The notes under the pieces are model-generated. The model was not told where the DNA came from and ran no database searches. It saw only the letters and a program-made list of their open reading frames with translations. Made by a program: the position numbers and the translations under genes. A stretch of DNA of 64,000 nucleotides from Pyrenophora tritici-repentis (Eukaryota; Ascomycota; Dothideomycetes; Pleosporales; Pleosporaceae), in NCBI RefSeq assembly GCF_003171515.1, contig NC_089397.1, positions 248,001 through 312,000 of the forward strand, written 5' to 3'. Each line of letters starts with the position of its first letter. Positions within the stretch are counted from its first letter, which is position 1. Shown piece by piece: positions 55,001 through 64,000 of this stretch.

Positions 55001-58000
55001 TGACGCCGCAGCGGATCGGGCGGAGTCAGACGTGAGCTGTGAGCACCTGGGCTTGCACTCGCCTTGTGCTCGTCGTTGTACAGCAGATTGTGACGCCGGT
55101 GCACGTACAGGTGGAGCGATTCAGGCTGGGAAGCCATGGGATAGCAGACGTGATTATGAGCTATGCCCACGTGGTGGCACACGGCCAGCACCTCCTCTGA
55201 GACGCGGGCGAGACAACAGCCGGGCCAATGGACACGGCAGTGACGAGTAGTCGCAGCTGAGCGCGAAACAGTCAGACGGCGCGTCGCGAGGCGGCCAAAA
55301 GCTGAGTGAAGCTGCGGCGACCAAGGCCGGCGGCGGCATCTGCGGAAGGGTACCTGCGTAGAGCACAGCACTGTGCGGTCTAGCAAACAGGAGGGTCTTC
55401 GCAGACGACGCTGGGACACATACGTGGCCTGGCCATGAGGTTGAGAGTTTGGTTAAGAAACCTGCCCTGAATTTGTCATGCCACTACTCCCGGTATGGTG
55501 GTGGTGGTGTTGTTGAGCGCTTCCCTGGAAGCGTCCGCCCGCAGGCTACGGATCAGCCGTCTGGGGGCGGAGCAATTTCAGCGCCACGGACCAATCCCAG
55601 CCAGGTGCCAGGACGTGGAAGCGCGCCCGTTGGCTACGCGCCCAATCAATTGCGCGCTGTGCGACTGTGATTAGCCTGGGCAGTGGAATGCCACCATGTC
55701 CGACAGCAGCCAGCGATTCAAGACGCAAGAGTCGTGGGCGGGCGGGGACGGAAGGCGCGATGGATCATCATGGCCATGGGATGGATCATGGATGAATGGG
55801 AGACATGGACAGGGCGAGGGGGAAAGTCGACTCGCAAGCGACGACGCCCCCAAGCTCAAGCTCAAGCTCAGGCTCACACCGCTGCTGCCCGCCTTTTGCT
55901 TCTGCGCACGTCATCGCCGCCGCGGACCTTCGGCCTTGACCGGGCGGTCCAACCCCGCGCGCGCTGAGTTGCGACGCGGCTATCAAGAGATAATCTGCAC
56001 AGTCAGATGGAAGACGCGCAATTCAAGAGAGCAAGAGCGATGTGCAGAGCTTCGATGACGCGCCCCGTGTGCAAGAATCAGGACAACAACGTGTAGGCAA
56101 GAATTGGGCGGGCGCGCCGTGTGAATGGCCCGCTCGTGCTGGTGACGCGCAAAATGCACCTCTCTGCTCGGCTCCCATTGGATGAACCCTGCCGTTTACT
56201 AGCGTGCCTTCCGCTTTTCGCGCGAATAGAAAGCCCCGCCAGTCGCTCCTTCCTCAAATCAAACCTTTGCTTCCTCCATTCTCCAATCATCCTGCCTGCA
56301 CCACCACGGCTATCTTAGTTAGCTGTCGCATCGGCCATCCCATCACGAGTCTTTGCACCACGACGCGCTCGTGGTTCAAAGTACATCAAGTAACCGCAAA
56401 GCACAGCCTGGGCGCCTCCACAGTGCCTGCAGCGAGCCCGCCAGAGCGTACCGCCTGGTATTCTGAGAGCAGAGAGCCTGTCCTGGCAGCCTGCGCCTGC
56501 GCCTGCTAGCTTCCTAGCCTCGTAGCCCTTCTAAGCCGTCCCTACCCCGACGTGAGACAAGACCAACGTCCTGCCTTGCTCCCTCCAGCAAATCAACGCG
56601 ACTCGCGAAACCTCCAACCACAGACCACGCTCATCCATCACGGGATCGCATCTTGCTGCGAGAACCCCAAGCACATCGGTAAGTCAACCCTATCGTCGCG
56701 CCCTGATCTGCCCCAATCCAGTTTTATTTTCGCCGCCTCCACCATTGTCTGTGTGTGCGTGCGTGCCTGTGTGTCTTTGTTGCCGACGATGCAACTTTTG
56801 CACAAGACGATGGCGGCGGCGCATGCTGCTCGGCACTTGCCCGCTGCATACTGTTGCGACCAACATAGTCGTCGCCGCACTGCACCAGTCATTTCTTGAA
56901 TATAGACACGACGCTCTCTTCTGTCTCTCTCTCAAAACACCTAGGCTGGTTGCATCTGCATGTCCTCTGCCGCTGCACAGCGTCGCGCCTCACATCTCCA
57001 CTCTTCATGGCCATGGGCTGACCGCGCATTAGATAAGGCATCACACATCTCACCTAGTAGCTACCGTCTTGTAACGCGCATTCTGCCCGCTACTTGCACC
57101 ACGCTGCTGCCACAACTGTCAGCTGCGCACGCCAATATATACCTGCGCACTCGCTGGTCGCCCCAGGCTTTAGAGCCGCAAAGATTACCAGCCTACCTGG
57201 TCATCGCGACGGCGCAACTACTGACGATACGCGCAATTACGACGTGCATGTGCCGTGCTGCCGCTGGATTAAAGTCGGTAAGTGCCCTCACCGTCATGCA
57301 TGCACGCACCTGCATTGCCAGCGCATCACCTCCAATCGCCCACACGCCAGCACATGCCACCCTCGACATCCTCCAATTGCTCCAGCATCCGCGTCTTGAA
57401 CTAGCTGACGATTACTCTTAGCAGTGTAGACAGACTTCTGCTGATTTCCTGACTGGTGAATACCTGCAACGGCTCTTTCCCCACTACGGCGCGGCCCTCT
57501 AGAGTGCGTCTTCATCCTCGACAGGACTCTCTGCCTACGGTACGAGTGCACAGCCCCCAGCATTCAATTGCGACCGTTGCGCCTCAAGTCTCGAGGCTAA
57601 GCCTAAGCTCTAGCGATTTCGCCTCAGCTAAGCGTGGCCATTGACAACGCATCAACCTTCGGCCCTGCCGCGACGTGACCCAGCCTGCCTGTGCTGCGCG
57701 CCCTGAAACAGTGATCCACTCGATATCTCGCCTCTGACCAGCAAACAAGCCCCAGGAGAAGCATTCTTTAACCATCTATCCACTACGAGAAGCTACATTG
57801 ATCCGCAAAAGCACCAAGACGACTCACCCGGCCTCCTTCCGGACTGTACACGCCATTGGTCTACCACTATCATCTCATCTCCAGGCTACCATTCTAGTCG
57901 CGTCAGCCCCTCGAATCGCACGCGATTCCTCTGCGCCCGACTCCCCAATCACCTCACTCGGTACTGCAAACCCATCTACGTCTCAGATCAGACGCAGAAT

Positions 58001-58113
58001 AACCCGCGCCTGTACTCAGGAGTGGCGCTTCTGGGGTAATACTCAAGACGACCAGCCGCCTCCATAGGCGCGTCTCTGTCAAACCAGCATCTTGTATCCC
58101 AAATATATCCATC
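55001..58113. other. Intergenic and long leader of the HapB gene
   Basis: No gene is accepted in 55001-56200. From about 56200 the plus strand becomes C/A/T-rich with few G, like a fungal leader, and stays so until the ATG at 58114. Strong donors CGGTAAGT occur at 56679 and 57277, suggesting introns in the 5' UTR. Numerous short upstream ATGs are present in unspliced form. Confidence 0.45.
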
Positions 58114-59211
58114 ATGACCGACTACGCGCAGTTCCAACAATCCCACCACGGGCATGCTCCCTCGCACATCCAGAACTATGGAAGTGCGCAGAGTCCCACG
58201 GGCGGAAACCCATCAATAACTTCGCCTTCACAGCAGATGCAGCAGTTCCAGCAGACATCACCCATACTACCCTCGCAAGGCTACGGCCATGGCGGTGCTC
58301 CGCATCCACAGCACCCCCAGCAACATCACCAGATGAACTTCCCTCAGCAGCAGTACATGGCAAACATGCAAAACCCATATATGCCGTCGCAGCAGCAACA
58401 GCATCAGCAGGCAGCAGCACTGGCCACAGCAGCAGCGGCGGGCCCAGCAGGATACTATGATCAGTCCGCCATGCCCGGCCAACTAGCCCAGGACCCCCGA
58501 GCATCTCCACGCATGTCTGTGTCTCAGATGAAGCCCGATGGACGTGTTCCGCCGCGTTCCCCGACAAATGTCACAAACGCCATGAACAACACACTTCCGT
58601 CGCAAGTTCAAATGACCCCCACTCAGATGCAACAACGGCGAATGAGTACCCAGATCAGCAGCCCTGCCATGCATCACCCCCAGCCTGTCATGAACCAAGG
58701 CCCTAGACCTTCTGTGTCCGTTCCCCCACAGATGGCCCAGCAGGCCCAGCACCAACAGTCGCCAGAGCTTGTGTCTGGAGGACCGCAAGCCGAGGAAGCC
58801 CCTCTATACGTGAATGCCAAGCAGTTCCACCGCATCTTGAAGAGGCGTCTGGCAAGGCAAAAACTCGAGGACGCACTGCGGCTGACGTCCAAGGGCCGTA
58901 AGCCATATCTGCATGAGTCGAGGCACAACCACGCCATGCGCCGTCCGCGTGGTCCCGGTGGTCGCTTCCTGACCGCCGAGGAGGTGGCTGCCATGGATAA
59001 CGCAGCAAAGGGGGAAGGTGAAGACGGTAACAAGGAGAACGCGTCAATGCCCACCAAGCCCACTAGTGGCGGACCCAAGCGCAAGGCATCTACTACTCAG
59101 CTCAAGGGAACCCCGACACACAAGAAGAACAAGGCCGGTGCGGTTCAGCGACACAGCACAAGCGAGGACGATGAAGAGGAAGAGGACGACGACGTTGAAG
59201 ATGACGCTTAG
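58114..59211 (+). CDS. hapB: CCAAT-binding factor subunit HapB (NF-YA)
   Basis: Single coding exon, 365 aa. The N-terminal 225 residues are Gln/Pro/Met-rich ([14 protein letters not shown] and similar), an activation-type region. The NF-YA core is at about 228-287. The subunit-association helix is [20 protein letters not shown], followed by the linker [17 protein letters not shown] and the DNA-contacting [19 protein letters not shown]. These are essentially invariant family residues. The C-terminus is acidic ([16 protein letters not shown]) after a Lys-rich nuclear signal ([14 protein letters not shown]). With HapC, HapE and HapX it binds CCAAT and controls iron, respiration and secondary metabolism genes in filamentous ascomycetes (family knowledge). 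Confidence 0.97.
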   Translation: MTDYAQFQQSHHGHAPSHIQNYGSAQSPTGGNPSITSPSQQMQQFQQTSPILPSQGYGHGGAPHPQHPQQHHQMNFPQQQYMANMQNPYMPSQQQQHQQAAALATAAAAGPAGYYDQSAMPGQLAQDPRASPRMSVSQMKPDGRVPPRSPTNVTNAMNNTLPSQVQMTPTQMQQRRMSTQISSPAMHHPQPVMNQGPRPSVSVPPQMAQQAQHQQSPELVSGGPQAEEAPLYVNAKQFHRILKRRLARQKLEDALRLTSKGRKPYLHESRHNHAMRRPRGPGGRFLTAEEVAAMDNAAKGEGEDGNKENASMPTKPTSGGPKRKASTTQLKGTPTHKKNKAGAVQRHSTSEDDEEEEDDDVEDDA

Positions 59212-60311
59212 GCATCGTTTCTCTGCGGCTTGTCCTCTCCTCGACCTTCTACCACCACATGTTATTTAATTTCGACCATTCATATTTTCGAGACCCCCCT
59301 TTCGATTCACGATTTACGAAGCGAGTGCTTTTGGGACACCCGGTTGGCTTCTGCATGTTACCCTTGTTGTCAAACACTGACACATTCACACACACAAATT
59401 GTCTTACCAAATGACTGGGTGGAATTTCGGATACACACGGCGGGCCGGTCGGAGCATACGGCACTCACCTCTTCACGGAGCGCAGTTGGATCTTGGGAGT
59501 TTTGTTGTTATATTCCTTCTTCTTCTTCTTCTCTTCTTCTTCATTTGTCCGCGGACTTGTGGACTTTGTATACTTTTCTTTGCCTCCGTTCTCTGTCACG
59601 ACTGAATACCCCCACACTCGCTCATGGCTTGGCGAGGATACCCACACCGCTGGCCAGGAGAGCCAGCGGTTATACTAGAGGGTCTTCCTTCATCGGACGA
59701 AAATCTATACCACACGCTTGTTTGTTCAAACTATGAATCTGACTTGGCATGTGTTCCCTTGTTGGTGACGTTCCGAGTGGCACCCGCGGCTTGCGAGTAC
59801 AATGTCAAGGGTCACCTCAGCCCTATACGTGATATAATGTGACATGTCGCATATCCCATCACACTAAATGTGCTACCAAGCTGTCACTCAGCTGTCAATA
59901 TCTGCTTGTGTTCCCGGTTGACAGTTGCAGTTTCGGCGCTGCGACGTACATGACATGCGTCCAGTCGGCCGCTAGGCTTGTGCCGTCAGAAGTCGCCGAC
60001 CTCGTGATATGGGTTGATGGGTCTGGTATGCGTGATGGTCTGATGGTTTTAGGAAGGTGCCGGTGTGGCTTAGTAAGAATTGGAGTCTCCACAATAGTAC
60101 ATTGATCATTGTTAGGTAATTGGGTGCGGAATGGTGCTTCGGCGAGATCTGCACTTCAAAGTGCGGATCCACTGCACCGGCTATGTAAAGTGTTTTCAAG
60201 TGTGTAACCACGGGACGATAAGCATGTTCTGGCTCCTTCTGTGTGCAGCCTACATTATGAGTTCTCCGTCGTACATTGTTCCCATCCCTCCTTCATCACA
60301 TCGGCGACGAA
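59212..60311. other. Intergenic: HapB 3' UTR and permease promoter
   Basis: An 8-bp inverted repeat CCGCTGGC/GCCAGCGG with a 7-nt loop lies at 59647-59669. No gene seen. A TTC/CTT run is at 59515-59550. Confidence 0.5.
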
Positions 60312-61769
60312 ATGGCGAAAGGTGCAGCTAGCCAATGCTCAGCAGATGAGTCGATCCGGGAAGTACGGGACGACGAACAAGACGCAATTATCCATGAAGA
60401 AAGAGAAGACATTGAAGAACAATGGCGCAACAGCGTTCGCCTAAAGGTTGACCTTCGCCTTTGCAGCATCGCTGGTCTACTATGCTCGCTAAATCTACTG
60501 GATAGCGGAGTCATCTCCAGCGCATCCGTCACCTCAATGCTCAGCGACCTAGAGCTAGATGTCGGCAACCGATACTCCGTCTCCATCTTCATCTTCACAA
60601 TCGCTAGTATCGCTTTTCAGCTACCGTCGACGATTGCGGTTCGGACGTTTGGGCCGCGGATCTGGTTCGCCTTTATTACCTTTTGTTTTGGTGTCATCAC
60701 GATTGGCACTGCATTTGTAAAAACATGGCGACAGATGATTGTAATGCGAATCTTGCTTGGTATCGCCATGTCAGGCATCTATCCAGGCTTGACGTACCTC
60801 ATCTCGACGTGGTATACGCGCAAAGAGCAGCAACTCCGGTTTGCACTCATGCAAAGCGGAGAAATTGTTGTCCTGGCTACGGGCGGTATCGTCAACTTCG
60901 GGCTGAACCAGCTGGACAGCAAGGTCCTCAAGGGATGGCAGTTGATGTTCATCTTTCAGGGAAGCATCACAGCTTTCATCGGTATCTTAACCTACTGGTG
61001 GATGGTGGACTTCCCAGAACACGCACATCGATCGTTTTACTTCCTCACACCGGATGAAAGCGCCCTGGCCGCCTCGCGCATTGAGAAGGATCGTGGCGAT
61101 GTCACAGCCGAGGGCTTTTCTTGGTCCAAAATCTTTGTTCATGCCAAAGATCCAAAGATTTACGGGTTCTGCACTCTCTACTTCCTCCAGAACGTGGTTT
61201 CGACATCCCTGGGTTACTTCCTCCCCATCATACTTCAAGGTGGCATGGGATTCAGCTCCAACAAGTCCATTCTGCTGGCTGCGCCACCATACTATTACGC
61301 GGTGCTTCCAGCTATCCTGTCTTCACTGGTGGGCGATAAGTTCCAATTGAGAGGGCCAGTCATCGTGTTCAACAGTGTGTGCTTGATTGTGGGATTCTGC
61401 ATGTTGGGCTTTTCGGACCAGGTTACGGTCAGGTACATTGGAACATTCCTTGCTACCGGAGCATATGTCGCCAATTGGGCCGGCATGGCTACATACCAAG
61501 CCAACAACATCGTTGGGCAGTGGAAGAGGGTATTTACGGCGGCCGTCGTGACAGCATTCAATGGGGCCGGTGGCATTGCCGGGAGCTTTATCGTGAGACA
61601 GCAGGAAAGCCCAAGGTATATGACGGCAGTATGGATCAGCATAGGCAGTCATATCATGATCATTGGGCTCATCGGGATATTTTCGGTGCATTTCTACTTG
61701 GCGAACAAAAGCCAGAGTAAAGGGAAGCGGGTGTTGGAAGGCAGGGAAGGGTTCCGATTTACTTTTTGA
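60312..61769 (+). CDS. MFS permease, allantoate/anion:cation symporter (Dal5-like)
   Basis: Single exon, 485 aa, ATG at 60312 (an open stretch starts earlier but has no upstream ATG). Twelve hydrophobic helices with a long central loop. Family signs: cytosolic acidic N-terminus (EEREDIEEQWRNSVRLKVDLRL), LNLLDSGVISSASVTSML after helix 1, MRILLGIAMSGIYPGLTYLISTWYTRKEQQLR (helix 4 and loop; Dal5 class) and PEHAHRSFYFLTPDE after helix 6. This class carries allantoate, nicotinate, pantothenate, biotin and dipeptides. The actual substrate is not evident. No neighbouring catabolic gene suggests one. Confidence 0.92.
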   Translation: MAKGAASQCSADESIREVRDDEQDAIIHEEREDIEEQWRNSVRLKVDLRLCSIAGLLCSLNLLDSGVISSASVTSMLSDLELDVGNRYSVSIFIFTIASIAFQLPSTIAVRTFGPRIWFAFITFCFGVITIGTAFVKTWRQMIVMRILLGIAMSGIYPGLTYLISTWYTRKEQQLRFALMQSGEIVVLATGGIVNFGLNQLDSKVLKGWQLMFIFQGSITAFIGILTYWWMVDFPEHAHRSFYFLTPDESALAASRIEKDRGDVTAEGFSWSKIFVHAKDPKIYGFCTLYFLQNVVSTSLGYFLPIILQGGMGFSSNKSILLAAPPYYYAVLPAILSSLVGDKFQLRGPVIVFNSVCLIVGFCMLGFSDQVTVRYIGTFLATGAYVANWAGMATYQANNIVGQWKRVFTAAVVTAFNGAGGIAGSFIVRQQESPRYMTAVWISIGSHIMIIGLIGIFSVHFYLANKSQSKGKRVLEGREGFRFTF

Positions 61770-62306
61770 ACGTGTATGCAGCAGTTGTAAAGCTTCCATC
61801 ACCAATATCAAATATATTACACATTCACTCTATGATCATGTTATGACGCGCTATAGCGCGAAAATCGGACAGGCCATGCATGGATGCCAATGTTGCAGCA
61901 GAACTCATCTGACTGGGATGAAGGCGGGTTGACGTCGATGTGGGGACTTGGCTGGGCGAGGCGGATTCAATGCTGGCTCGTGCTGGGCGGCTCACGACGG
62001 TCGTCAACCAACTCGATCGATTTCACCTCCTTCGGCTGAGGCAACATCAGCATCCCCGCTTTCTCGCCGACCGTCTTCACCAACCTCTATATCGCATCAC
62101 GTGGCCTTCTGGATCGCCCGCTGCTGGCCGCCGATTTGGTCGCGTCAAGCAGCTTCCCCTGTTCAGCTGGCCCCTCGAACGGCAACAGCACCCCCGTGAA
62201 CCTCCGCCGAGCTTATGCGCATCGCCCCGGACTCTGCACACGCAACATCAACTTCCGACGCTCTGTATACGCTTTTTGAGGGTGCGCCGCGCCTTTGATT
62301 GCGACA
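61770..62306. other. Intergenic and SLA1 leader
   Basis: No gene seen. C/T-rich leader before the ATG at 62307. Confidence 0.5.
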
Positions 62307-64000
62307 ATGGTGTTCCTGGGTATCTACCGCGCTCTCTACGACTATGAGCCCCAGGGCAGCAATGAAATCGCCCTGACCGAGGGCGATATCTTGATGGTCC
62401 TGGAGAAGTCGACGGATGATGACTGGTGGAAGGCCAAGAAGAAGGGACGCGAGGAGGATGAAGAAGAGCCCGAGGGCCTGATTCCCAACAACTACATCGA
62501 AGAGGTAAGCCGCTGCCTACCTGGCCTGTTGCATCCTCAGCTTGGCTGCATGCCATGGTTGCACCATTGACCCTCCTGTACAGGCCGCTCCCATTGCACA
62601 AGCAAAGGCGCTGTTCGATTATGACCGCCAGACGGACGAAGAGCTCTCGTTCAAGGAAGACGCCCTCCTGGATGTGTACGATACCACGGATCCCGACTGG
62701 ACCTTGGTAGGCGTCGAGACCGACTATGGCTTTGCGCCCGCAAACTACATTGAGCTCATTGAGGGCGGAGCCGCCGCAGCTGCACCAGCGTTGCCCTCGC
62801 CAGCCATGCCGACTCGCCCGCCAATGCCTGTAGCCAGGGACTCTTTCGACGACGACGACGACGACCAACCGCCCACCCCAGACAGCCCTCCCAAGCCGAG
62901 CCCTGCTGCTGCCCTGGCTGGCATCATCCAGAAGAAGTCACAGGAAGCGGCGCCGCGGTCAACTATTTCTCCCCCACCCAACGTCAGTGCGCCCGCGCGG
63001 CGACGTGTACAGTTTACCCCGGAGGAATCCGACGAGGAGGCTCCCGCGCCCCGTATTCCCCATCGACCCGCTTCTCCCCCCACTCAGTATGCGCGTACGC
63101 GGTCACCGTCACCTCCCGTCAGATCGCCTCCAGCTCGAAGCGTTACATTCGATCAATATGATCCTCCCAATAGCGAAGATCAGCCCCAGACACCCAGATC
63201 GGGCTCGGGATACCATCTTTACAATATTTACGAATACATCACACAGCCGGGCAAGAACAAGAAAATGCCAATGACCCTGGGCATCAATATCCCCAAGGGA
63301 ATGATTATGATTGCGCCAGAGAAGTCGCGCGATGGGCCGCAGCAGGAATGGAGTGCAGACAAAATGGAGTACTACTCGCAAGAGGGCAAGCACATCTTCA
63401 TGGAACTGAAGCAGCCGAGTAAAAGCGTAGACTTCCACTGCGGGGCCAAGGACACTGCATCGGAAATCATGTTCGCTCTCGGTGAGCTTGCAGGAGCTGC
63501 CAAGGGCGCCGGACTGCGCGAGGTTCTCGCTGCTGGATCGGGGAGTTCCAACGTGCAGAAGAAGGGTGTCATGCTATTTGATTTCATGGCTCAGGGCGAC
63601 GACGAGGTCACGGTGGGTCTCGGTGATGAGATTCTGATTCTCGACGATTCGGCTAGCGATGAGTGGTGGAAAGTCAGGCGGCTGAAAAACGGCAAGGAGG
63701 GTGTCGTACCAGCTAACTACGTCGAGATCACAGAAACCGTCCCCATACATGCTCCTGCAGCTACCATCGCCCGATCGGGAACGAATGCTGGTCGATCCAT
63801 CGTGGAACAGAATAGACGGGAAGAAGAAGAGCTTGCTCGTCAGGCCTCTCGAAAAAAGAGGCCAGAAAGTGAGGCAAGGAACGATCAGGTAGGCCCTGGC
63901 CTGCACTTGCCTTCGCGTAACTCTAGCCTTATGAAAACAAATATTGACCATCGTCGTACTTCACAGAGATCAAGCAAGCGCGAAAGCTCCTCCAAAGATT
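62307..64000 (+). CDS. SLA1: SLA1, endocytic actin-patch adaptor (cut by right edge)
   Basis: Exons 62307-62504, 62584-63888 and 63967 onward, introns of 79 and 78 bp; 512 codons are visible. SH3 domain 1 is at residues 3-66 (ALYDYEPQ..DDWWKAK..GLIPNNYIEE). SH3 2 is at about 70-126 (AKALFDYDRQ..FAPANYIELI). A Pro/Ser-rich linker with acidic DDDDDD follows. The SHD-like block contains YHLYNIYEYITQPGKNKKMP. SH3 3 starts GVMLFDFMAQGDDEVTVGLG and has EWWKVRRLKNGKEGVVPANY. The first intron falls exactly between SH3 1 and 2. In yeast Sla1 binds cargo (NPFxD), Las17, Pan1 and End3 at cortical actin patches. The SHD1 domain and C-terminal repeats lie beyond the window. Confidence 0.95.

Noticed and set aside
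59647..59669. 8-bp hairpin downstream of HapB
   Set aside because: Within chance expectation; eukaryotic genes do not use such terminators.

Overview
The window looks like nuclear DNA of a filamentous ascomycete, probably a Pleosporales-type Dothideomycete. Supported genes are split by short introns (about 47-118 bp) with GT..AG ends and CTAAC/CTGAC-like branch points. The gene set is fungal: PCNA, dUTPase, BUD16, EMC6, INP2/vezatin-like, Sds3/Dep1, NOP12, HapB, SLA1 and a CFEM receptor. The order assignment is inference; no species can be fixed from the sequence alone.

Layout. 1-6467 is a nest of mobile elements: a minus-strand hAT transposon that runs off the left edge appears to sit inside a plus-strand Ty1/Copia element, whose pol region and 3' LTR are intact. 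6468-13148 is mostly non-coding around one hexose transporter gene (minus). 13149-18164 is a compact housekeeping block: dUTPase (plus; apparent frameshift in a C run), pyridoxal kinase, PCNA and EMC6 (all minus). 18800-20900 is an accessory patch: an intact lineage-type gene, a broken tandem copy of it, and a beta-trefoil-like gene lying inside the broken copy. 22517-30893 holds a peroxisome-inheritance-type membrane protein and two C2H2 regulators. 33000-40130 holds a divergent SET protein, a zinc alcohol dehydrogenase, a C2H2 gene without a visible ATG, a small gene interrupted by a 21-C run, and a CFEM seven-helix receptor of the Pth11 type.

40131-48271 has no convincing protein gene, but 43.7-47.0 kb carries a strongly pyrimidine-biased array of diverged repeats of about 200 bp. 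Several units carry a TATA-like box, a CT-rich initiator-like block, TACTAAAA and an ATG. I could not match it to any feature type I know, and it is the most unusual structure in the window.

48272-64000 is again gene-rich: Sds3/Dep1 (histone deacetylase complex), NOP12 (ribosome biogenesis), a three-exon gene I assembled by hand that would encode a small secreted cysteine-rich protein, HapB (CCAAT-binding factor, with a long possibly spliced leader), a Dal5-like permease, and the 5' two thirds or so of SLA1 (endocytic actin adaptor), cut by the right edge.

Functional links are loose, as is normal for fungi. dUTPase and PCNA both serve DNA replication, and HapB, Sds3/Dep1 and three C2H2 proteins are transcriptional regulators. 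All exon boundaries were deduced by eye from reading frame and splice signals and have not been tested against transcripts.
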